7,810 bases of DNA, from the NCBI GenBank assembly GCA_014874305.1, contig JACWAO010000015.1, positions 1 through 7,810 on the forward strand, given 5' to 3'. The notes under the pieces are model-generated. The model saw only the letters and a list, made by a program, of their open reading frames with translations. It searched no databases and had not been told where the DNA came from. The stretch comes from Candidatus Colwelliibacteriota bacterium (lineage in GTDB: Bacteria; Patescibacteriota; Minisyncoccia; UBA6257; Colwellbacteraceae). Below are positions 1-5,375 of the stretch, piece after piece. The position numbers and the translations under genes are program-made. The stretch's first letter is position 1. Each line of letters starts with the position of its first letter.

Positions 1-1
1 A

Positions 2-220
2 TCTTTAGCTGAGGAGGGAAGGAAATGGATTACCGCGGCTATCTCGGGGATTGTTATGCTTATCGTGGCATACATAGTTTTAAATACCATTAATCCCGCG
101 GTGTTTAAATTAGAGGGGTTTAGTCCACCGCCGGTTGTCACCTCTACGACGACCACGGCACCGACGGCACCGACAGGAGGAGGCGGTGCGGGCGGAACAG
201 GAGGGTCCCAAGCGCAATGA
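2..220 (+). CDS. C-terminal part of a pilin-like membrane protein (5' end outside window)
   Basis: An open frame enters from the left edge and ends at TGA 218-220, giving the last 72 residues. Residues 9-35 form a hydrophobic helix (starting WITAAISGIVMLIVAY, then IVLNTINPAVF) preceded by a charged EEGRK segment. The rest is low complexity: a proline/threonine stretch (about residues 41-58) and then a Gly-rich tail ending GGSQAQ. A lysine/arginine-flanked helix followed by an 'NTINP' motif resembles the last helix of small VirB2/TrbC-like pilin-fold proteins that I recall being common in Parcubacteria. The family call is from memory. The flexible Thr/Gly tail would lie outside the membrane and could be a linker or glycosylation target (inference). 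The gene converges on jag and is followed at once by a hairpin. The N-terminus, any signal peptide and a possible first helix are not visible. Confidence 0.7.
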   Translation, partial: SLAEEGRKWITAAISGIVMLIVAYIVLNTINPAVFKLEGFSPPPVVTSTTTTAPTAPTGGGGAGGTGGSQAQ

Positions 221-224
221 AGCT

Positions 225-250
225 CCACGGCCTTGAGGCCGTGGTTTCTT
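225..250 (+). terminator. Hairpin terminator after the pilin-like gene
   Basis: A perfect 8-bp GC-rich stem (CCACGGCC, TTGA loop, GGCCGTGG, 225-244) begins 5 nt after the stop codon and is followed by TTTCTT, so it fits an intrinsic terminator on the plus strand. The same shape also resembles the right-end hairpin of IS200/IS605-type elements, so an element remnant is an alternative. Confidence 0.65.
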
Positions 251-287
251 GCGAAATTCTTCCGTAGCCAAAACCCTCCGATATTAG

Positions 288-413
288 TCCGCCTCGCCGG
301 GCCGGAGTCCCTGCTGTGCCCGTCCGTAGCCTTTGGCAAAGGAGGACATCTCTGGGCTTACCTACGCTTCGCCAAAGGCTACGGCAAGGCGAGCACCCGG
401 GGTCTCGGGCGGA
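288..413. repeat. GC-rich palindromic (MITE- or REP-like) element
   Basis: Perfect 14-bp arms, CCGTAGCCTTTGGC at 324-337 and its reverse complement at 371-384, enclose a 33-nt loop. Weaker outer pairing extends outward, with TCCGCC at 288-293 matching GGCGGA at 408-413. A further CCGTAGCC copy lies at 262-269. The base composition is clearly more GC-rich than the neighbouring genes. No convincing protein is encoded. It fills most of the gap between the two convergent genes and could fold in either transcript. I recall similar 'TTCGCCAAAGGCTACGG' palindromes scattered through CPR genomes, but this is unverified. Confidence 0.6.
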
Positions 414-424
414 GGAGAATAAAA

Positions 425-850
425 CTACTCTTCTATAAAAGTTATAACAACCCTCCTCTCCTTCCCTTCTCCGATGCTTTCCGTCTTTACATCGGGTCTG
501 GCGCTTAGTTCAGCGTGAATAAGCCTTCTTTCATAAGCGTTCATAGCCGGAAGATGAACCGGCGCTTTCGTGACAACCGCCTGCCTCGCGGCCGCTCTCG
601 CGAGTTCTATGATAATATTCTCCCTCTCTCGGCGATAGTTATTTATGTCTATAACTATCGGCTCCGATCCCTTTTTCTTCGCCACCAGCCTTATTATCTT
701 GTTGAGATCGGATATCAGTTTGGGGAGTTTTTCTTTCGAGACAAATTCGTCCGCGACATGAATGGAAAATAACCTTCGTCCGTCATCAACCTCTATATCA
801 AAGTTTTTGAAGCATAAAAGCTCCATTATTTTCCTTATGTCTTCTTCCAT
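425..850 (-). CDS. jag: Jag/KhpB-type RNA-binding protein (KH-like plus R3H domain)
   Basis: A 141-residue protein of the Jag (KhpB/EloR) family, a cytoplasmic RNA-binding protein. In other bacteria it partners with KhpA and affects cell elongation. Residues ~15-70 occupy the KH domain position. Residues ~72-137 form an R3H domain with the signature Arg108-x3-His112 inside AYERRLIHAEL. The usual N-terminal Jag_N domain is absent, so the protein is shorter than the ~200-residue or longer Firmicutes forms. The KH segment also lacks a recognisable GXXG loop (VSKEK where a GRRG-type turn is expected), so canonical KH binding may be lost. The start ATG lies inside the end of yidC (16-nt overlap), which suggests translational coupling. 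No Shine-Dalgarno is seen. The order rpmH-rnpA-yidC-jag is the standard one and supports the assignment. Confidence 0.88.
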   Translation of the reverse strand: MEEDIRKIMELLCFKNFDIEVDDGRRLFSIHVADEFVSKEKLPKLISDLNKIIRLVAKKKGSEPIVIDINNYRRERENIIIELARAAARQAVVTKAPVHLPAMNAYERRLIHAELSARPDVKTESIGEGKERRVVITFIEE

Positions 851-1569
851 TCTTTGCTTGCTTCTATGTCTTTTTCCGTCTGATTGTTAACTATAAGCTG
901 TTGTACAAAAGTAAACAAGTTGGTCGTGGCAAGATATAGGGCTATAACCGCGGGGAAAATATACGAAAATACCAGCGTTATGCCGACCATAAAAAATAAT
1001 GAGCTTTTAAGAGCCTTGTCCGTAGCGCTCGGCTCAGTGCCGGCGGGCGGTTTGGGAATCGCCGTGACGGCCTGGAAGTACTGGATAATTCCGGCTATTA
1101 GCGCCAAAGCGATGCTCCGCTTGCTTAAATCCACTATGCCTAAGAAGTAGTGGTTAAAAACCACGGGGGCGAGGACGGACGGGTATAGATAGTTTTTTAA
1201 GTTGGATGAGTTTATTCCGGCTAGAACGACCCTGTATAGCGCTATCAGGATAGGAAACTGTATGAGGAGAAGATAAAACTGGGACATCGGATTAACTCCA
1301 TGCTCCTTATAAAGCTCCATTAGGGCCTTGGCTTGCTGCTCCTTGTCGTTCTTATACTCCTCCTGAATTTTTTTTACGTGCGGCGTAAGCTGTTGTATCT
1401 TTCTCTGGTGCTTTAAAGAACGGTGAAACACCGGAAAAATTATTATTCTTATGATTATCGTCAGAATAATTACAGCAAAACCAAGGTCGTGAAAGGCAAC
1501 CGAGTTGTAAAGAAGTATTAAAAAATTGAAGAGCGGAATAAAAAGTACCTTATTAAACAGTGCTGACAT
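835..1569 (-). CDS. yidC: YidC/OxaI membrane protein insertase
   Basis: A 244-residue insertase that helps membrane proteins fold into the cytoplasmic membrane, alone or with SecYEG. It is the short Gram-positive/Oxa1-like form, without the large periplasmic domain of the E. coli protein and without a lipobox signal. Hydrophobic segments lie at about 8-26, 29-48, 97-116, 138-168 and 190-227. Arg41 in the segment LTIIIRIIIFP corresponds to the conserved arginine of the hydrophilic groove. A charged cytoplasmic loop (49-95, rich in Lys, Gln and Glu) leads into YKEHGVNPMSQF, which matches the family's conserved 'YK..GVNP' turn. The start overlaps the end of rnpA by 17 nt and the stop overlaps the jag start by 16 nt, so expression is probably coupled along one transcript. 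Only an A-rich stretch precedes the ATG, with no Shine-Dalgarno. Confidence 0.95.
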   Translation of the reverse strand: MSALFNKVLFIPLFNFLILLYNSVAFHDLGFAVIILTIIIRIIIFPVFHRSLKHQRKIQQLTPHVKKIQEEYKNDKEQQAKALMELYKEHGVNPMSQFYLLLIQFPILIALYRVVLAGINSSNLKNYLYPSVLAPVVFNHYFLGIVDLSKRSIALALIAGIIQYFQAVTAIPKPPAGTEPSATDKALKSSLFFMVGITLVFSYIFPAVIALYLATTNLFTFVQQLIVNNQTEKDIEASKEWKKT

Positions 1570-1879
1570 ATTTTTTAAGAATAGAATAAAACTCCTCCTT
1601 GGGCAAAGACCCCGACTTTGGTTTAAGGATTATAAGAATGTCCGTCCCCTTGCCTGGTTTAGTAAAATTCGGCATACCGCGGAAGTAGTCCATTATAATT
1701 CTCTTTAAGGCGTTGCGCTTAACGGCTGAGGGGTTTACCTTGGTGCTTATAAGAACCCCGACTCTGTTAAAAGAAAGGTTGTTTACCGCCGTCTTTACCG
1801 AAAAATACTCCGTGCTGGCCGCCGTTTTCGCTCCCCTTGGGAAGTTTTCGACGTCCAACCGGAGATTTTTTTTTATCAT
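1553..1879 (-). CDS. rnpA: Ribonuclease P protein component
   Basis: A 108-residue basic protein that partners with the RNase P RNA to remove 5' leaders from tRNA and tmRNA precursors. The family signature is clear at residues 51-67, SAVKRNALKRIIMDYFR, the counterpart of the usual 'RN..KR..RE.FR' RNR helix that contacts RNA. Residues 38-47 (FNRVGVLISTK) fit the preceding strand. The length is typical. The start ATG follows the rpmH stop directly (TAGATG), and the stop lies inside yidC. The encoded tmRNA in this window is a plausible substrate. The N-terminal ~25 residues are less conserved than usual. Confidence 0.93.
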   Translation of the reverse strand: MIKKNLRLDVENFPRGAKTAASTEYFSVKTAVNNLSFNRVGVLISTKVNPSAVKRNALKRIIMDYFRGMPNFTKPGKGTDILIILKPKSGSLPKEEFYSILKKYVSTV

Positions 1880-2014
1880 CTAAACCGTTACCTTTTTTCT
1901 ACCCGCGCTTCTTCGTTTTTTAATTACCCTGCGTCCGCCGGGCGTGCTCGATCTCTTTAAAAAACCGTGTGTTCTGGCCCTTTTTTTCTTCTTAGGCTGG
2001 TAAGTTCTGGACAT
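1880..2014 (-). CDS. rpmH: Large ribosomal subunit protein bL34
   Basis: A 44-residue, very basic protein starting MSRTYQPKKKKRARTHGFL, then KRSSTPGGRRVIKKRRSAGR and ending KKVTV. This is the classic L34 pattern ('T.QP...KR...HGF..R..T..GR.V...RR..GR..L'). It is a structural protein of the 50S subunit. The ATG is at 2014-2012 and the stop TAG at 1882-1880 abuts the rnpA ATG, so it heads the four-gene cluster. No Shine-Dalgarno precedes the ATG (AGTTTTAATAT). A possible -10 (TATAGT) on this strand lies at 2060-2055 but has no clear -35. The gene is divergent from dnaA, as at many bacterial origins. Confidence 0.96.
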   Translation of the reverse strand: MSRTYQPKKKKRARTHGFLKRSSTPGGRRVIKKRRSAGRKKVTV

Positions 2015-2094
2015 ATATTAAAACTTGTGCTGCGACTTTTGTTATGATGAAAAGACTATATCATTTTCCCATAGAAACTTCCAGCCGGAAGGAG

Positions 2095-2103
2095 TTTTCC
2101 ACA
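2095..2103 (+). promoter_or_regulatory. DnaA box upstream of dnaA (one mismatch)
   Basis: TTTTCCACA differs from the consensus TTATCCACA at one position. It lies about 43 bp upstream of the putative dnaA -35, in the divergent rpmH/dnaA gap, a normal place for DnaA autoregulation. The same 9-mer variant occurs in reverse orientation just after dnaA (3554-3562). Confidence 0.55.
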
Positions 2104-2110
2104 GGAAATC

Positions 2111-2139
2111 AACAGGTTATAGTAAGATACCTGTTTTTT
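2111..2139 (+). promoter_or_regulatory. Inverted repeat with T-tract before the dnaA promoter
   Basis: AACAGGT (2111-2117) and ACCTGTT (2129-2135) are perfect 7-bp arms around an 11-nt loop, followed by four more T residues. Read on the plus strand it looks like an intrinsic terminator or attenuator. No plus-strand gene lies upstream, so it may instead stop stray transcription into dnaA or act as an operator. The loop holds TATAGT, which might be a second -10 box. Confidence 0.45.
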
Positions 2140-2145
2140 GTTTAT

Positions 2146-2173
2146 TTGACTTAAAGAATCTCGAGGATAAGAT
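2146..2173 (+). promoter_or_regulatory. Putative dnaA promoter (leaderless)
   Basis: TTGACT (2146-2151, five of six to consensus), a 16-bp spacer, then TAAGAT (2168-2173, four of six). Transcription would begin about 7 nt later, at or next to the ATG at 2181, giving a leaderless or nearly leaderless dnaA mRNA. Confidence 0.5.
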
Positions 2174-2180
2174 TAAACAC

Positions 2181-3539
2181 ATGGAAAGAGAGGAGTTGTG
2201 GAAATCAGTATTATCAGAGCTGGAAATTCAGATATCCAGACCAAACTTCCTCACTTGGCTTAAAAACAGCCGCCTTTTAGATGTAAAGAACGATGTGGCT
2301 GTTATCTCGCTTCCAAATTACTTTACAAAAGAGTGGGTTGAAAATAAGTATAATAAACTCATAATATCCACCTTAAAAAATATAAACTATTCGATAAAGA
2401 AGGCTGAATACATAGTGGAGTCGATTCCTAAACCGTCCGTCCTTTCCAAGGATCCGGAGCCAAAAGCCCTTGAAAAACAGCTTCTTTTGCAGGAAACAAA
2501 AATAGACCCCGAGACAAACCTTAATCCGAAGTACACTCTCGATTCTTTCATAGTCGGATCGTTTAATGAGCTGGCTTATTCAGCCGCTATGGCGGTAGTA
2601 AAAAATATAGGCACCAAATATAACCCTTTATTTATTTACGGCGGCGTAGGGTTGGGAAAAACCCACCTTATACAAGGTATAGGAAACGAGATAAAGTCGG
2701 TTTATAAGAATAAAGTAAAAATAAAATACGTAACTTCCGAAAAATTCACCAACGAGGTCATCTGGGCGATAAGAAACAGAAGGATGGACGACATTAAGTC
2801 GGCCTATAGGAGCGTCGACGTCCTTCTTATAGACGATATACAGTTTATAGGAGGAAAGGAAAAAACCGAGGAGGAGTTTTTCTACACCTTTAATTCCCTT
2901 TACGAGAATAATAAGCAGATAATCATTTCTTCCGATAGGCCGCCAAAGGCCCTTCCAGTGCTCGAGGAACGGCTGCGTTCCCGATTCGAGGGCGGAATGA
3001 TAGCCGACATCACCTATCCCGAATACGAGGCAAGGGTGGCTATTATAAAAACGAAGACTCAGGAGAAGGAGTTGGAGCTGGAACAGAAGATAATAGAGCT
3101 TATAGCTAAGAGAGCCCAGAGAAACATAAGAGAGATAGAAGGAATACTTAATAAAATACTGTTTTATCAGTCCACTAAAGGAAGAATTCTAGCTCTGGAG
3201 GAACTTGAGAAAATAGTCTCCGAGATGACCGATAAAGGGATAATAAATATCTCTCCGGCCCAGATAATAAAGTCAGTATCCGACTTCTTCGAGATATTAC
3301 CCAATGATTTGACCGGCAGGTCGCGGAGTAAGGAACTTATCGAACCGAGACAGATAGCGATTTACCTATTAAGAGACATGCTGGATATGTCTTTTCCATA
3401 CATAGCAAGTAAAATAGGAAAGAGGGATCACAGTACCGCCATATACGCCTATAAGAAAATAAACGACAACCTTACTAGAAATACAAATTTACATCAGAAG
3501 ATAATGATGATAAAAGAACTGGTTAATAAGTCTGAATAA
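2181..3539 (+). CDS. dnaA: Chromosomal replication initiator DnaA
   Basis: A 452-residue AAA+ ATPase that binds DnaA boxes, melts oriC and loads the replicative helicase. Domain I begins at the ATG (MEREELWKSVLSELEIQISR), and the linker domain II is short. The AAA+ core shows Walker A GGVGLGKTH (154-162), Walker B VLLIDDIQ (214-221), sensor I SSD (~250-252) and the arginine-finger segment RLRSRFEGG (264-272). Domain IV has EPRQIAIYLLRDM (388-400) and the signature GKRDHSTAIYAYKKI (413-427), the DNA-binding helix-turn-helix. The frame stays open 52 codons upstream to a TTG at 2025. That extension has no DnaA similarity, whereas 2181 gives the family's normal N-terminus and sits 7 nt after a promoter -10 box. 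A distant GAGG (2163-2166) is too far away to be a good Shine-Dalgarno. Confidence 0.97.
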   Translation: MEREELWKSVLSELEIQISRPNFLTWLKNSRLLDVKNDVAVISLPNYFTKEWVENKYNKLIISTLKNINYSIKKAEYIVESIPKPSVLSKDPEPKALEKQLLLQETKIDPETNLNPKYTLDSFIVGSFNELAYSAAMAVVKNIGTKYNPLFIYGGVGLGKTHLIQGIGNEIKSVYKNKVKIKYVTSEKFTNEVIWAIRNRRMDDIKSAYRSVDVLLIDDIQFIGGKEKTEEEFFYTFNSLYENNKQIIISSDRPPKALPVLEERLRSRFEGGMIADITYPEYEARVAIIKTKTQEKELELEQKIIELIAKRAQRNIREIEGILNKILFYQSTKGRILALEELEKIVSEMTDKGIINISPAQIIKSVSDFFEILPNDLTGRSRSKELIEPRQIAIYLLRDMLDMSFPYIASKIGKRDHSTAIYAYKKINDNLTRNTNLHQKIMMIKELVNKSE

Positions 3540-3553
3540 GTAAGATTATAAGC

Positions 3554-3562
3554 TGTGGAAAA
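3554..3562 (-). promoter_or_regulatory. DnaA box 1 (one mismatch)
   Basis: TGTGGAAAA on the plus strand reads TTTTCCACA on the minus strand, one mismatch from TTATCCACA and identical to the box upstream of dnaA. It lies 15 bp after the dnaA stop codon. Confidence 0.55.
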
Positions 3563-3613
3563 ACTAGTGAGAAAAAATTAAAAAATAATAATCCGGTAAA
3601 AAACATAACAAAA

Positions 3614-3622
3614 TTATCCACA
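3614..3622 (+). promoter_or_regulatory. DnaA box 2 (perfect consensus)
   Basis: TTATCCACA is an exact match to the consensus bound by DnaA domain IV. It sits at the centre of the AT-rich dnaA-dnaN gap and is the strongest single origin signal here. Confidence 0.85.
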
Positions 3623-3686
3623 CTTTATTAAGAATAAATTAAAAATAAAATCGGTAAAAACTCTGAAAAATACACAACAAAATGAC

Positions 3687-3695
3687 TTATCCACT
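3687..3695 (+). promoter_or_regulatory. DnaA box 3 (one mismatch)
   Basis: TTATCCACT matches eight of nine consensus positions and has the same orientation as box 2, 73 bp downstream. It is followed by a C-rich run and then by the AT-rich stretch containing the dnaN promoter. Confidence 0.65.
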
Positions 3696-3710
3696 ATTTA
3701 CACACCCCCA

Positions 3711-3738
3711 TTAACAACAACTAATTATTTAATATACT
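3711..3738 (+). promoter_or_regulatory. Putative dnaN promoter (near-leaderless)
   Basis: TTAACA (3711-3716), a 16-bp spacer and TATACT (3733-3738) each match five of six consensus bases. The start codon is 10 nt beyond the -10 box, so the mRNA would have at most a few untranslated bases. No Shine-Dalgarno is present. The promoter overlaps the right side of oriC, next to DnaA box 3, so DnaA binding could affect dnaN transcription. Confidence 0.6.
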
Positions 3739-3748
3739 TATTACTGTA

Positions 3749-4858
3749 ATGAAACTAATAGCTTTAAAAAATAATTTAAAAATCGGATTGGATTACTTGA
3801 GCAAGGTAATTTCTCCAAATCCAAGTCTTCCAGTTTTAAGCAACGTTCTTCTTAAGGCTGATGATGGGCAGATAAAAATGATGGCCACTAACCTGGAACT
3901 TGCTATTACATCCAAAGTTCCCGGAAAAGTTACGGAGGACGGAGGGGTGTCGGTTCCTTATGGTATTTTTTCAGGCATAATTAATAATCTTGCCACGGAA
4001 AGAATTAATGTCGAATCAGAGAATAACAACCTTGAGGTAAAAACCGATAATTATAATGCCAGCATACAAGGGCTTGGAGAAGAGGAGTTCCCGATCTTCC
4101 CTAAAATAAAAGAAGAAAGCAATTTTTTGGAGATAAACTCGAGTATTTTGAAGGATAACTTGAGAAAAGTCGTTATAGCCGCGGAAATCTCGGAAATAAG
4201 GCCGGAAATAAGTGGTGTACTCCTTATAGCGGAATTAGAACAGATAAAACTGGTTGCCACTAACAGTTTCAGATTAGCCGAGGCTGTCGTTAAAAGAAGT
4301 CAGTTCAAAAACAATTTCAATCAGGGAATGAAGGTTATAATTCCCTTAAAGACCGCCGAGGAGATTATAAGAATAGTAAAAGACGAACAGGTTGTAAAAA
4401 TTTACCTGGATGAAAATCAGATACTTATAAAAACCGAGGATGTGGAAATTATATCTCGGCTTATAGAGGGAACATACCCGGACTACGAAGCTATAATACC
4501 GAAAACCGTGGAGTCTCAGGCTATCGTGGAAAAGAATGAGCTTATTAATGCCTTGAAATTAGCAAGTGTTTTTGCCGCCAGAAGCAACGATGTAAAAATA
4601 GTTAGCAAGGAAGGAAAATATCTCGAGATCTATTCGGGAAGCAGTAATTTAGGAGAAAATAATTATTCTATCCCAGCCGAGATAGCGGGCGAGTTTAAAA
4701 TAGGGTTTAATTGGAGGTTTCTTTTAGACGGCGTAAGAGTCTCCGATGGCGAGAAAATAATAATAAAATTAAGTAGCCAGGGTAAGCCGGCTTTAATATC
4801 TTCAACCGACGATAAGCAATACTCTTATATTTTAGCTCCGTTAAAGAGCAGTGACTAG
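3749..4858 (+). CDS. dnaN: DNA polymerase III sliding clamp, beta subunit
   Basis: A 369-residue protein of typical length that dimerises into the ring tethering DNA polymerase III and other partners to DNA. Family landmarks are visible in order: SLPVLSNVLL (26-35) and MMATNLELAI (44-53) in domain 1; the helix with AAEISEIRPEISGVLL (144-159) and LVATNSFRLAEA (168-179) in domain 2; and LIEGTYPDYEAIIP (238-251), the nearly invariant entry to domain 3. The C-terminus ends YILAPLKSSD, where many clamps end in MPMR-like residues, so a few residues extend beyond the usual end near the partner-binding pocket. The gene follows dnaA as usual but appears to have its own promoter in oriC. It converges on the minus-strand tmRNA gene. 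Confidence 0.97.
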   Translation: MKLIALKNNLKIGLDYLSKVISPNPSLPVLSNVLLKADDGQIKMMATNLELAITSKVPGKVTEDGGVSVPYGIFSGIINNLATERINVESENNNLEVKTDNYNASIQGLGEEEFPIFPKIKEESNFLEINSSILKDNLRKVVIAAEISEIRPEISGVLLIAELEQIKLVATNSFRLAEAVVKRSQFKNNFNQGMKVIIPLKTAEEIIRIVKDEQVVKIYLDENQILIKTEDVEIISRLIEGTYPDYEAIIPKTVESQAIVEKNELINALKLASVFAARSNDVKIVSKEGKYLEIYSGSSNLGENNYSIPAEIAGEFKIGFNWRFLLDGVRVSDGEKIIIKLSSQGKPALISSTDDKQYSYILAPLKSSD

Positions 4859-4868
4859 TCGTAAACCG

Positions 4869-4917
4869 CGTACCACGTACCGCGAAACTCGTACCACGAA
4901 ACGCATATCGCGAAACG
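4869..4917. repeat. Degenerate 14-bp tandem repeat in the dnaN/ssrA convergent gap
   Basis: Three imperfect 14-mers run head to tail: CGTACCGCGAAACT (4876-4889), CGTACCACGAAACG (4890-4903) and CATATCGCGAAACG (4904-4917), preceded by a half-unit CGTACCA (4869-4875). Nearby, AAACCGCG (4863-4870) is inverted as CGCGGTTT (4944-4951), so the block could form a larger stem. No clear terminator with a T-tract is seen here, although both dnaN and ssrA transcripts must end in this 121-bp gap. Confidence 0.55.
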
Positions 4918-4979
4918 CTAATCTTTAATCGTGGATCGTGAACCGCGGTTTCAGATTACATTAAACACCCAATCTACTG

Positions 4980-5310
4980 TGGTGGAGGCGGGGAGAGTTG
5001 AACCCCCGTCCGGAAGTTAGTCCAAGAACTTTCTACAAGCTTAGTTCCCCGATAAGGCTCGTGGCGGCCGTCTTTGTTTTATTTAACCTAAGAGCCCAAC
5101 AAAGAAAACGGCTCTAGGCATGCCTAATGTATAACACCGGAGTTCCGTTATTAGGCATTACGGAGCCGATGCCGTTCGGGCTTAAGCGTATGCTAAAGCC
5201 GGAGCGGAAGCGTAACTGTTATTGGCAGTTATGTTTTAATGCTTGTTTAACGAGTAAGCGCTCGACTTGCTTATTCTTGGGCAAAGCGACCGTCGAAGCC
5301 TTTCGCCCCC
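4980..5310 (-). ncRNA. ssrA: Transfer-messenger RNA (tmRNA)
   Basis: A one-piece tmRNA of about 331 nt that rescues stalled ribosomes together with SmpB. The 5' end GGGGGCG (5310-5304) pairs over 7 bp with CGCCTCC near the 3' end (one G-U), followed by discriminator A and an encoded CCA (CCA ends at 4980). The T arm is present (stem GGGGG/CTCCC with loop TTCAACT). A 14-residue tag frame sits at 5226-5182. Downstream are stems expected of tmRNA pseudoknots, for example minus-strand CTAGAGCC with GGGCTCTTAG, interleaved with CTTTGTT (5104-5098) and AACAAAG (5078-5072). No promoter is evident in the 65 nt between smpB and the 5' end, so it may be cut from a joint smpB-ssrA transcript (inference). 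Confidence 0.95.
5182..5226 (-). other. tmRNA tag reading frame (ANNSYASAPALAYA, stop TAA)
   Basis: Resume codon GCC (5226-5224) is followed by codons for N-N-S-Y-A-S-A-P-A-L-A-Y-A and TAA (5184-5182). Start with Ala-Asn and an alanine-rich hydrophobic end fit known degradation tags, but the last residues are LAYA and not the common LAA. The resume codon was assigned by analogy with other tags. Confidence 0.85.
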
Positions 5311-5375
5311 TAAAATGTTCGGGCGACCCTAGACCAGCTTAAGCCGGTTGGGTTTAGCCAAAACCATGTTTTATT

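Larger units (their letters stand above)
3540..3748. other. oriC: Probable replication origin (oriC) in the dnaA-dnaN gap
   Basis: This 209-bp non-coding gap between dnaA and dnaN is strongly AT-rich and contains three DnaA-box-like sites, one a perfect TTATCCACA. Stretches such as 3571-3592 and 3628-3651 are nearly pure A/T and could serve as the unwinding element. The sequence CGGTAAAAA occurs twice, 58 bp apart (3594 and 3652). The order near the right end (box at 3687, C-rich CACACCCCC, triplet-like AACAACAACTA) recalls the Bacillus basal unwinding layout of box, GC-rich spacer and DnaA-trio. That last comparison is speculative. The dnaN promoter lies inside the right end of this region. 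Confidence 0.75.

Noticed and set aside
233..508. Plus-strand 91-codon frame across the palindromic element
   Set aside because: It begins in the hairpin loop, runs through the palindromic repeat and overlaps the end of jag; the translation shows no family features.
2025..2180. N-terminal extension of DnaA to a TTG at 2025
   Set aside because: The added 52 residues do not look like DnaA, would cover the promoter and the DnaA box, and the ATG at 2181 gives the normal domain I start.
3696..3704. A fourth DnaA box (ATTTACACA)
   Set aside because: Three mismatches to the consensus, which is expected by chance in AT-rich DNA.
4869..4917. CRISPR array
   Set aside because: Units are only 14 bp, imperfect and without spacers; no cas genes are present.
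4980..5030. A tRNA gene suggested by the T arm and encoded CCA
   Set aside because: There is no anticodon arm at tRNA distance; the 5' partner of the acceptor stem lies about 330 nt away, as in tmRNA.
5127..5342. Plus-strand 71-codon frame antisense to the tmRNA
   Set aside because: The opposite strand is a complete tmRNA with paired ends, T arm and tag; the frame is a by-product.
5311..5375. Dedicated ssrA promoter between smpB and the tmRNA
   Set aside because: No pair of -35 and -10 hexamers at acceptable spacing was found; TTGGCT is present without a matching -10.
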